A stretch of 5,359 nucleotides of DNA from CAZVCG01 sp964649675 (GCA_964649675.1 CAZYPX010000117.1:1-5359); one strand, 5' to 3'; shown: positions 1 through 5,049, counted from the first letter of the stretch. The notes: generated by a model from the letters alone, not told the origin. A program made the numbers and translations.

Positions 1-336
1 CCCACGGGCATCGTCGTGGCGATGCAGGAAGAACGCTCGCAAATCAAGAACCGCGTCAAGGCGATGAAGGTTTTGCGCGCGCGCCTTTACGAACAGCAAC
101 GCGCCGCGCGCGACACCGCCTATTCCGCTGCGCGCAAGGAGCAGGTGGGCACGGGCGACCGCTCGGAGCGCATCCGAACCTATAATTTTCCGCAAGGGCG
201 CGTGAGCGACCACCGCATCAACCTGACCCTTTACAAGATCGACGACGTGATGAACGGCACCGCGCTGGACGCGTTTATCGACGCGCTCATCACGCACGAC
301 GAAGCCGAAAAAATGGCGGAACTGAACAAGCCGTAA
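1..336 (+). CDS. prfA: Peptide chain release factor 1, C-terminal part (5' end outside window)
   Basis: Release factor 1 recognises UAA and UAG stop codons on the ribosome and triggers hydrolysis of peptidyl-tRNA in the cytoplasm. The frame is open from base 1 and reads PTGIVVAMQEERSQ, the segment that in RF1 follows shortly after the catalytic GGQ loop, so the GGQ and the codon-recognition domain lie to the left of the window. Further on come RSERIRTYNFPQGRVSDHRI (about residues 56-75 of the visible part) and NLTLYKID, which are hallmarks of RF1 as opposed to RF2. The GTG at 16 and ATG at 22 are internal codons, not starts. The stop is TAA at 334-336. Codon use is GC-rich like recJ and unlike the restriction-modification genes that follow. 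In many alphaproteobacteria prmC, which methylates the GGQ glutamine, follows prfA; it is absent here. Confidence 0.96.
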   Translation, partial: PTGIVVAMQEERSQIKNRVKAMKVLRARLYEQQRAARDTAYSAARKEQVGTGDRSERIRTYNFPQGRVSDHRINLTLYKIDDVMNGTALDAFIDALITHDEAEKMAELNKP

Positions 337-501
337 AGGGCGTCGGTCTTGCTGCGCGAACGCGCTTTGAGGCGATGCCGTCTATGGCAATTTTTACCCA
401 AAGACTCTGCTTCAGACTGGCGACAAAAAGGGAAGAACGTCAAAAGGAACAAGCCCTTGATTTGGCTGCCCCCCACCCAAGGGACATAACGGGAACAAAA
501 A
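337..501. other. Gap between prfA and the restriction-modification promoter, no convincing gene
   Basis: The first 50 or so bases are GC-rich like prfA, and the sequence becomes AT-richer from about 390, so the left edge of the acquired DNA probably lies near there. Two short open frames exist. One is the prfA frame continuing after its stop to a TAA at 487-489. The other is a 53-codon ATG frame at 375-536 without a usable Shine-Dalgarno sequence. Neither resembles a protein I recognise. No start of prmC is visible. A remnant of a disrupted gene is possible but unproven. Confidence 0.4.
376..395 (+). terminator. Weak candidate terminator after prfA
   Basis: A short stem, TGCC (376-379) with GGCA (386-389), is followed one base later by five T residues (391-395). 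Only four base pairs support it, so it may not work as an intrinsic terminator. Its place 40 bases after the prfA stop is reasonable. Confidence 0.25.
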
Positions 502-530
502 TTGCTTCTATAGTCAGAATCACTTACATT
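502..530 (+). promoter_or_regulatory. Candidate sigma-70-type promoter for the restriction-modification pair
   Basis: TTGCTT (502-507) and TACATT (525-530) are separated by exactly 17 bases and lie 40 bases ahead of the methyltransferase ATG. The -10 box matches TATAAT at four of six positions and the -35 box matches TTGACA at three, so the call is moderate. It would start transcription near 537, inside the inverted repeat at 532-547. Confidence 0.45.
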
Positions 531-531
531 G

Positions 532-547
532 CTTAGACGATTCTAAG
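532..547. promoter_or_regulatory. Inverted repeat, possible operator of the methyltransferase gene
   Basis: CTTAGA (532-537) and TCTAAG (542-547) are perfect inverted halves around CGAT. The repeat begins two bases after the candidate -10 box and ends a few bases before the GAGGAG ribosome binding site (552-557). That is where a repressor would block transcription initiation. The binding protein is unknown; autoregulation by the methyltransferase is one possibility. Confidence 0.4.
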
Positions 548-569
548 GCAAGAGGAGATGTAGGTAGTT

Positions 570-1535
570 ATGAAATCAGATGTAATGGGCCTTTGCCGAA
601 AAACCTTAGAAGAGGAATCCGGTCTTTCTAAAAAAAACATAGAAGGGCTATTTAGGGACGTTCAAAAAAGCCCCGATTTATTCTCGGAATTAGATAGAGA
701 GAAACCCGCCCCTAATAAAAATAAAAAGAAAAAGAAAAAAACGCACCCAATTATAAAATTTAACAGCACTAACAAAAAAAAGTTCGAGCAAGCAGATTTT
801 ATCAATAAAATTATTTGTGGGGATAGCCTCGAGGTCATGAGGTCTATGCCGGACGGGTCGATAGACATTGCTGTAACTTCACCCCCTTACAATTTAAAAA
901 ATTCTACTGGAAACGGAATGAGAGATGGCCGTGGTGGAAAATGGGAACGGGCGAGGCTCATTAGCGGTTATTCGGATCATCATGATGAGCTCCCTCACGA
1001 TAAATACGTAAAGTGGCAAAGAGAATGTCTTAAGGAAATGTTGCGTCTTGTGCATGACGAAGGCGCTGTGTTTTATAATCATAAATGGCGCGTTCAGGGG
1101 GGGGTATTACAGGATAGGCAAGACATCGTAACTGGCTTTCCTGTCCGTCAGATTATTATATGGCGCAGGAAGGGGGGGATCAATTTTAATGCTGGTTATT
1201 TTCTTCCAACATATGAAGTTATTTACCTTATAGCAAAACCCGGCTTTCGTCTGGCTCCCAAAGCCAACGCCCTTGGAGACGTTTGGGAATTTATGCAGGA
1301 GATGAATAATCCGCATCCCGCTCCATTTCCAGTTGATTTAATTGAAAGAATTATTGGAGCAACGCAAGCAAAACTAGTTCTAGATCCGTTTATGGGGAGT
1401 GGAACAACGGCAATAGCGGCAAGAAATCTAAGTCGAAATTTTGTCGGAATAGAACTTTCCGAAGACTATTGCGTTATGGCTGAAAAACGTCTGCGGGGTG
1501 AAGTGTGGCAAGATGTGGACGGCCTACGACCATGA
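570..1535 (+). CDS. Type II DNA methyltransferase, beta class, probably N4-cytosine
   Basis: This enzyme would transfer a methyl group from S-adenosylmethionine to a base in the site cut by the neighbouring endonuclease, protecting host DNA. It has 321 residues. The catalytic motif IV, TSPPYNL, is at 103-109, ahead of the SAM-binding motif I DPFMGSGTT at 272-280 and GIELSEDY at 293-300; this IV-before-I order defines the beta class. TSPPY together with a MvaI/BcnI-type partner suggests N4-methylcytosine, as in M.MvaI. HPAPFPVDLIERI (249-261), typical of these enzymes, precedes motif I. An N-terminal extension of about 75 residues holds a helix-turn-helix-like stretch (about 13-31) and a run of six lysines (52-57). 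GAGGAG at 552-557 lies 12 bases before the ATG, a rather long spacing. The gene contains runs of eight A, eight G and seven G but is intact. Its AT-rich codons indicate transfer. Confidence 0.92.
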   Translation: MKSDVMGLCRKTLEEESGLSKKNIEGLFRDVQKSPDLFSELDREKPAPNKNKKKKKKTHPIIKFNSTNKKKFEQADFINKIICGDSLEVMRSMPDGSIDIAVTSPPYNLKNSTGNGMRDGRGGKWERARLISGYSDHHDELPHDKYVKWQRECLKEMLRLVHDEGAVFYNHKWRVQGGVLQDRQDIVTGFPVRQIIIWRRKGGINFNAGYFLPTYEVIYLIAKPGFRLAPKANALGDVWEFMQEMNNPHPAPFPVDLIERIIGATQAKLVLDPFMGSGTTAIAARNLSRNFVGIELSEDYCVMAEKRLRGEVWQDVDGLRP

Positions 1536-2314
1536 AAACATATACAAAAGACACCCTTATTGCGGCATTACGTTCTATAAGAGAGCGCGGCTGGATCGAA
1601 AACGGAAGACATAAAAACGATGGTGGAGTTGGTAACACATTAGAGGACTTGCTGGAAGTACCAGAAAACAACTTACCCCTTCCAAATGCCGCCGAATGGG
1701 AGCTTAAGTGCCAACGATCAAGCACAAAAGCTTTGACAACGTTATTACACGTTGAACCATCCCCGATAGCCATGAGGCTTGTCCCTTCCTTGCTTCTTCC
1801 TAAATATGGTTGGGCTCATAAAGAGGCAGGAAACAAATATCCACAAACAGAACTTAGCTTCAGGCAAACAATTAATGCGACAAATCGATCTGATCGTGGT
1901 TTTGGCGTTTTTGTAAATATGGACGAAAAGAAAATCGAAATTTCGTTCGATGCAAAAAGCGTTGACCCACGACACAAAGGGTGGCTGCAAAGTGTTGAAA
2001 TGCGGGCTGGCCTTAACGAAATTTCTCCGCAGCCTTATTGGGGTTTTGACGATTTGTTTCACAAGATTGCGTCAAAACTACACAATTGTTTTTATATTAG
2101 AGCCGATGTGAAAAAAATTCAGGGCAGAGAACAGTATCTTTATAAAAAGATTTTTGTATTAAAGGGTCTTTCATTAGATAAGTTTGTTGTAGCATTACAA
2201 AAAGGAGTCCTTTTTGTAGATTTTGATGCGCGTACTGGGCATAACCACGGCACAAAATTTAGAATGCGCCAAAACATGTTGCCAGAATTATATGATGACG
2301 TTTCAGAAATTTGA
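1532..2314 (+). CDS. MvaI/BcnI-family type II restriction endonuclease
   Basis: This is the cutting half of the pair. Known members are MvaI, which cuts CCWGG, and BcnI, which cuts CCSGG; both act as monomers. The protein has 260 residues from the ATG at 1532, close to the size of MvaI. Visible family signatures are GWIENGRHK (20-28), GNTLEDLL (34-41), the catalytic WELK (E57, K59) after PNAAE, YWGFDDLFHKI (169-179) and the C-terminal HNHGTKFRM (237-245). A GTG at 1505 would add nine residues, but the ATG overlaps the methyltransferase stop as ATGA, a usual translational-coupling arrangement, so ATG is preferred. Coupling would make endonuclease synthesis depend on prior methyltransferase translation. 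The residue I align with the catalytic Asp50 of MvaI is Asn52 here. The exact target site cannot be read from the sequence. Confidence 0.9.
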   Translation: MKTYTKDTLIAALRSIRERGWIENGRHKNDGGVGNTLEDLLEVPENNLPLPNAAEWELKCQRSSTKALTTLLHVEPSPIAMRLVPSLLLPKYGWAHKEAGNKYPQTELSFRQTINATNRSDRGFGVFVNMDEKKIEISFDAKSVDPRHKGWLQSVEMRAGLNEISPQPYWGFDDLFHKIASKLHNCFYIRADVKKIQGREQYLYKKIFVLKGLSLDKFVVALQKGVLFVDFDARTGHNHGTKFRMRQNMLPELYDDVSEI

Positions 2315-2321
2315 AATGTAA

Positions 2322-4088
2322 ATGAACGCCCAACCATTTCTTAATGTTCAAAGTTCGTTCACGAACCGCAAATGGATCGCGCGGCAGTATGACGAGCGCA
2401 TAGCGATGGCTATGGCGCAGCGTTATGCGTTGCCCGACGTTGTGGCGCGGAGTCTATCGGCGCGGGGCATTGATGTCGATGCCGCGCCGTCTTTTCTCGA
2501 ACCGCGCTTGCGCGATTTGATGCCCGATCCGTCGCGCCTCAAGGATATGGACCGCGCGGCGGCGCGTTTGGTCGGGGCCATCCAAAAGGATGAATCCGTT
2601 GCCGTGTTCGGTGATTTCGATGTCGATGGCGGCACGTCGTCGGCTTTGCTTGTGCGTTTTGCGCGGATGCTTGGGAAAAAGTTCCGGCTTTATATACCCG
2701 ACAGGCACAAGGAAGGCTATGGCCCCAACGTTGCGGCGATGCGAACGCTGGCGGATGAGGGAATCAAGCTTGTGTTATGCGTCGATTGCGGGACGACGGC
2801 GCATGAACCGCTAGCCGCCGCAAAAGACGCGGGGCTTGACGTGATCGTCATCGACCACCATGCGGCGGAACCCGCGTTGCCGCCTGCTTATGCCATCGTA
2901 AATCCTAACCGCGTCGATGAATCGCTCAGCGAAGCTTATGGAACGCTGGCCGCCGTGGGTGTCACGTATTTGTTTGTGGTTGCCGTCAATCGGGCGTTGC
3001 GCGCGGCGGGGTTTTATAACGAAGCGCGGCCAGAGCCGGATTTAATAGCTTGGCTCGATCTCGTAGCGCTTGGCACGGTGTGCGATGTCGTAAGTTTGAC
3101 AGGACTCAACCGCGCCTATGTCGCGCAAGGCCTGAAAATCATGGGTCAGCGGCGGAACGTCGGGTTGGTCGAGTTGGCGCGCGTGGCGGGTCTCAAGGGC
3201 GCTTTGGACGCGGGAGCGGCGGGTTTTGTTCTAGGGCCTCGCATCAACGCGGGAGGGCGCGTGGGGCAAGCCGATCTCGGCGCGCGGTTGCTGGCGACCG
3301 ACGATCAGGCCGAAGCCATGATGCTGGCCGATCAGTTAAACAAGCACAACACCGAACGCCGCGCGATTGAAGCCAAGGTTCTGGCCGAGGCCGAGGCGAT
3401 TGGGTTTGACGATTCCGCGCCGCTGGCGTTTGTTGCGAGCGACAATTGGCACGCGGGCGTGCTGGGCATCGTAGCGGCACGGCTTAAGGATAAGTTTCAT
3501 CGCCCTGCGATAGTCATTGCGTTGGAAAACGGCGTCGGGCGCGGGTCGGGCCGTTCGGTGGGGCATATCGATCTTGGCGCTGCGGTTATCGCGGCGCGGC
3601 AAGCGGGCTTGCTCATCAACGGCGGCGGGCATCACATGGCGGCGGGATTGACCGTTGAACGCGAAAAGGTGGATGCACTGCGCGAATTTTTAACTGATCG
3701 CATCGGCAAGCTGATAGAGGCCGAGCCGTTGCAGCCGACATTGACGCTCGACGGCTTGGTGAGCGGACCCGCGCTGAATGAGGCGTTAATTGCGAAGCTG
3801 GAAGCCCTTGCGCCGTTCGGCACAGGCAACCCTCAGCCGCGCTTTGCGCTCGCCGATTGCAAGATTGTCCGCGCCGATGTGGTGGGCGAGAAACATGTAA
3901 GTCTCATCGCCATGCAAGGCAGTGCACGCGTGCGGGCGATAGCTTTCCGTGCCATGAATACCAATCTCGGCCCGTCGTTGCTCAGCCTGAAAGGACAGGT
4001 ATGCCATTTGGCAGGCACGCTCCAAGCCGACGACTACCGCGGCAACGGCGCGTTGCAACTCGTTGTCGAGGACGGGGCGGCGACGTAA
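2322..4088 (+). CDS. recJ: Single-stranded-DNA-specific 5'-3' exonuclease RecJ
   Basis: RecJ degrades single-stranded DNA 5' to 3' in RecF-pathway recombination, mismatch repair and base excision repair. The protein has 588 residues, near the 577 of E. coli. The DHH phosphoesterase core is complete: GDFDVDGGTS (97-106) supplies the first metal-binding aspartates, VDCGTTA (154-160), the signature DHH at 178-180 and the aspartate in GTVCDVV (251-257). GPRINAGGRVG (305-315) follows, then the DHHA1 domain with GGGHHMAAG (434-442), and the OB-fold region with APFGTGNPQP (497-506). The N-terminal FLNVQSSFTNRKW resembles the usual RecJ start. No clear Shine-Dalgarno sequence precedes the ATG; the endonuclease stop is 7 bases upstream, so reinitiation or a promoter inside the endonuclease gene is likely. 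An ATG-TAA pair sits immediately before the start, in the same frame. Codon use is GC-rich except in the first 20 or so codons. Confidence 0.96.
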   Translation: MNAQPFLNVQSSFTNRKWIARQYDERIAMAMAQRYALPDVVARSLSARGIDVDAAPSFLEPRLRDLMPDPSRLKDMDRAAARLVGAIQKDESVAVFGDFDVDGGTSSALLVRFARMLGKKFRLYIPDRHKEGYGPNVAAMRTLADEGIKLVLCVDCGTTAHEPLAAAKDAGLDVIVIDHHAAEPALPPAYAIVNPNRVDESLSEAYGTLAAVGVTYLFVVAVNRALRAAGFYNEARPEPDLIAWLDLVALGTVCDVVSLTGLNRAYVAQGLKIMGQRRNVGLVELARVAGLKGALDAGAAGFVLGPRINAGGRVGQADLGARLLATDDQAEAMMLADQLNKHNTERRAIEAKVLAEAEAIGFDDSAPLAFVASDNWHAGVLGIVAARLKDKFHRPAIVIALENGVGRGSGRSVGHIDLGAAVIAARQAGLLINGGGHHMAAGLTVEREKVDALREFLTDRIGKLIEAEPLQPTLTLDGLVSGPALNEALIAKLEALAPFGTGNPQPRFALADCKIVRADVVGEKHVSLIAMQGSARVRAIAFRAMNTNLGPSLLSLKGQVCHLAGTLQADDYRGNGALQLVVEDGAAT

Positions 4089-4093
4089 AAAAG

Positions 4094-4318
4094 TCATACA
4101 CCTGAAGGGGCGTGAAGCATGTTGTTCCTGGCAAAGCAAGGCCGCATAGGCCCGTTATAGGTTTTTGTTTCCAGCCATTCCTTGGAATCGTAACAAGGGA
4201 CAATCGTAATTGTTTCTCCGTCCCATGATGAACAATAAAGAGGGCTTTCCCCTTCGTTTGTCATCTGTTGTTGAAGGATTTTTCTTTTTGATAAGTCTAT
4301 CGGTTTAGGCGCTTTCAT
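4094..4318 (-). CDS. Small hypothetical protein, 74 aa (unit 1)
   Basis: I do not recognise this protein. The start is the ATG at 4318-4316, chosen because GAGGAG lies at 4331-4326, seven bases upstream, an excellent ribosome binding site; the longer frame to 4414 runs through the leader stop region and lacks one. The sequence begins MKAPKPIDLSKRKILQQQ, basic and probably helical, then becomes mixed with three cysteines (29, 42, 61) and two tryptophans (32, 49). No signal peptide or membrane segment is seen, so a cytoplasmic location is likely. It is convergent with recJ, with only 5 bases between the two stop codons. Upstream lies a short leader ORF in the same orientation, separated by 76 bases, as for the 62-aa gene further right. 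The coding call rests mainly on the ribosome binding site and this shared architecture. Confidence 0.6.
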   Translation of the reverse strand: MKAPKPIDLSKRKILQQQMTNEGESPLYCSSWDGETITIVPCYDSKEWLETKTYNGPMRPCFARNNMLHAPSGV

Positions 4319-4388
4319 GGCACATCTCCTCGACGCTCCGAGTTGGAGAAATAAAGAAACCAAAATGTAAAATAAGGGTGTGTGTGAT

Positions 4389-4409
4389 TGCGCGCTATAC
4401 GCGCAGTAC
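4389..4409 (-). repeat. Hairpin repeat, copy 1, spanning the leader 1 stop
   Basis: TGCGCG (4389-4394), loop CTATA and CGCGCA (4400-4405) form a perfect 6-bp stem with a 5-base loop, followed by GTAC. The same 21 bases recur at 4853-4873 with a single change in the loop. On the - strand the repeat encodes the end of the leader (Val-Leu-Arg-Val-stop), and the stem folds over the stop codon. No T-run follows on either strand, so a simple terminator is unlikely. Confidence 0.75.
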
Positions 4410-4469
4410 CGCAACAGGTACGAGCGCCTGAATCAATGCAAAAACAAATGGACATCTGTGAAAGGTCAT
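4395..4469 (-). CDS. Putative leader peptide 1, 24 aa
   Basis: A short - strand frame starts at ATG 4469-4467 and ends at TAG 4397-4395. It begins MTFHRCPF and ends ALVPVAVLRV, so it is hydrophobic with a polar N-terminus. No good Shine-Dalgarno sequence is visible. The call depends on comparison with the second unit: both leaders end in P-V...V-L-R-V-stop inside the same hairpin repeat, and both stops lie exactly 76 bases before a small gene with a strong ribosome binding site. It could act as a regulatory leader peptide or be a small membrane peptide. Chance conservation of a DNA or RNA element without translation is also possible. Confidence 0.4.
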   Translation of the reverse strand: MTFHRCPFVFALIQALVPVAVLRV

Positions 4470-4509
4470 TGCCGTAAACTCAATCTATAAACTTGTTGCG
4501 GGGCGATCG

Positions 4510-4539
4510 ACGTATGTAAATCACCCCGTCACAAGTCAA
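4510..4539 (-). promoter_or_regulatory. Candidate promoter region of unit 1
   Basis: On the - strand TTGACT (4539-4534) could be a -35 box; 20 bases after its TTGAC comes TACGT (4514-4510). Unit 2 has TTGACA and TACGT 19 bases apart, each ahead of its leader. The -10 position is unclear: neither copy has a good TATAAT-like box at 17 bases. The support is the shared arrangement rather than a consensus match. Confidence 0.3.
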
Positions 4540-4546
4540 AAACCAT

Positions 4547-4578
4547 TATGACCAAGATGTTGAAATATAAAGGTCATA
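4547..4578 (-). terminator. Inverted repeat after the 62-aa gene, possible terminator
   Basis: TATGACC (4547-4553) and GGTCATA (4572-4578) are perfect 7-base inverted halves with an 18-base loop. On the - strand the stem lies 15 bases after the TAA of the 62-aa gene and is followed, four bases on, by five T residues. The large loop and low GC make it a weak terminator; an operator for unit 1, whose candidate promoter is adjacent, is equally possible. Confidence 0.35.
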
Positions 4579-4593
4579 CAGTGGTTGTGCTTA

Positions 4594-4782
4594 TTACAAA
4601 GAATACCTTTGTCCACCTTGACGCCTGAGCTGCGCGTTAAGGGCAAACTGTCTTCCCTTATCTTTATCAAAGACCGGACAATCGGATTCGGGAGGTTCTT
4701 CGAACCAACGCAGTTTCCTGTAGCGCTGTGTCGGCTTTGTTGATGTTGGTCTTGAGTGTGATGTTTTGTCGTTATTAGGCAT
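4594..4782 (-). CDS. Small hypothetical basic protein, 62 aa (unit 2)
   Basis: I do not recognise this protein. Its ATG (4782-4780) follows AAGGAG (4794-4789) with a six-base spacer, an ideal ribosome binding site, which is the main reason to call it real. The N-terminus (1-20) is polar, rich in Ser, Thr, Asn and Lys. A central RYRKLRWFEEPPESDCPVF (20-38) contains the only tryptophan and cysteine, and the C-terminal third is basic (QLRRQGGQRY). There is no signal peptide or membrane segment. It shows no clear similarity to the 74-aa protein of unit 1, although both sit behind the same type of leader with the same spacing. A nucleic-acid-binding role would suit the composition but is only a guess. 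Confidence 0.6.
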   Translation of the reverse strand: MPNNDKTSHSRPTSTKPTQRYRKLRWFEEPPESDCPVFDKDKGRQFALNAQLRRQGGQRYSL

Positions 4783-4796
4783 AATATGCTCCTTGG

Positions 4797-4816
4797 TTTT
4801 CCGTTCCGGAGGAAAA
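4797..4816 (-). promoter_or_regulatory. Hairpin just upstream of the unit 2 ribosome binding site
   Basis: TTTTCC (4797-4802) pairs perfectly with GGAAAA (4811-4816) around an 8-base loop, ending two bases before the AAGGAG site. Read on the - strand, CTCC within this element could alternatively pair with GGAG of the binding site. Unit 1 has an analogous TCTCC that can pair either with a nearby GGAG or with its binding site. Mutually exclusive folds that hide or expose the binding site are conceivable. Confidence 0.35.
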
Positions 4817-4852
4817 AGTTAGGTCAAATTGTAGGGTGAGGGAGTCTGTGTG

Positions 4853-4873
4853 TGCGCGCTAAACGCGCAGTAC
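4853..4873 (-). repeat. Hairpin repeat, copy 2, spanning the leader 2 stop
   Basis: TGCGCG (4853-4858), loop CTAAA and CGCGCA (4864-4869), then GTAC: 20 of 21 bases equal copy 1, 464 bases away and in the same orientation. The single difference changes the final valine codon from GTA to GTT, which is silent. The - strand sequences beyond the hairpin share only CACACA and a few scattered bases, so conservation is centred on the hairpin and leader end. Confidence 0.75.
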
Positions 4874-4951
4874 AACTACTACGACAACGGGCAGCAGCAG
4901 CGAAATTACGCTGCTCTGTCTGATTAAAATGTTGTCGATGCGTTGTTGCAT
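4859..4951 (-). CDS. Putative leader peptide 2, 30 aa, with six consecutive valines
   Basis: The - strand frame starts at ATG 4951-4949 and ends at TAG 4861-4859. The N-terminal half is polar (MQQRIDNILIRQSS) and the rest is hydrophobic, ending LLLPVVVVVVLRV. The six valines use GTT, GTC and GTA codons, so this is not a nucleotide repeat. Runs of valine and leucine are typical of ilv and leu attenuator leaders, but no branched-chain biosynthesis gene lies downstream in the window. Within the leader, AGCAGCG (4896-4902) and CGCTGCT (4909-4915) form a 7-bp hairpin. There is no Shine-Dalgarno sequence; the frame also continues upstream to ATG 4966-4964 and beyond. A type I toxin-like membrane peptide is an alternative reading. 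Confidence 0.45.
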   Translation of the reverse strand: MQQRIDNILIRQSSVISLLLPVVVVVVLRV

Positions 4952-4958
4952 GGCGCTA

Positions 4959-4987
4959 ACGTACATAAAGGGTTTGACTCGTGTCAA
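4959..4987 (-). promoter_or_regulatory. Candidate promoter of unit 2 with a palindrome over the -35 box
   Basis: On the - strand TTGACA (4987-4982) is a perfect -35 hexamer; 17 bases on is GTACGT, a poor -10. The -35 box is half of a 14-base palindrome, TTGACACGAGTCAA read on the - strand (4974-4987), with a single mismatched pair. A regulator binding there would cover the -35 box. If GTACGT is used, transcription would begin close to the leader ATG, giving little or no untranslated leader. Confidence 0.4.
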
Positions 4988-5049
4988 ATAAAAAAACATT
5001 TTCATGCGCAACGAAATCCATCTGATGCATCTCGACAACAACTTTGCGC

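Noticed and set aside
375..536. A 53-codon + strand frame between prfA and the methyltransferase
   Set aside because: GAGG is only two bases from the ATG, the frame crosses the candidate promoter, and the product resembles nothing known to me.
357..2329. The short match GAACGC on both sides of the restriction-modification pair as a target-site duplication
   Set aside because: Six bases in GC-rich flanks are expected by chance, and no transposase or terminal inverted repeats are present.
3050..3370. Long alternative frames on both strands inside recJ
   Set aside because: They are arginine-rich shadows of a high-GC gene, with no ribosome binding sites or recognisable domains.
4094..4414. A longer, 106-aa version of the 74-aa - strand protein
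   Set aside because: The extra 32 residues run through the conserved spacer and hairpin and lack a ribosome binding site, while the internal ATG at 4318 has GAGGAG seven bases upstream.
4692..4708. GGTTC...GAACC as a tRNA T-arm
   Set aside because: It is a small palindrome inside the 62-aa gene; no acceptor stem, anticodon arm or CCA-side pairing can be found around it.
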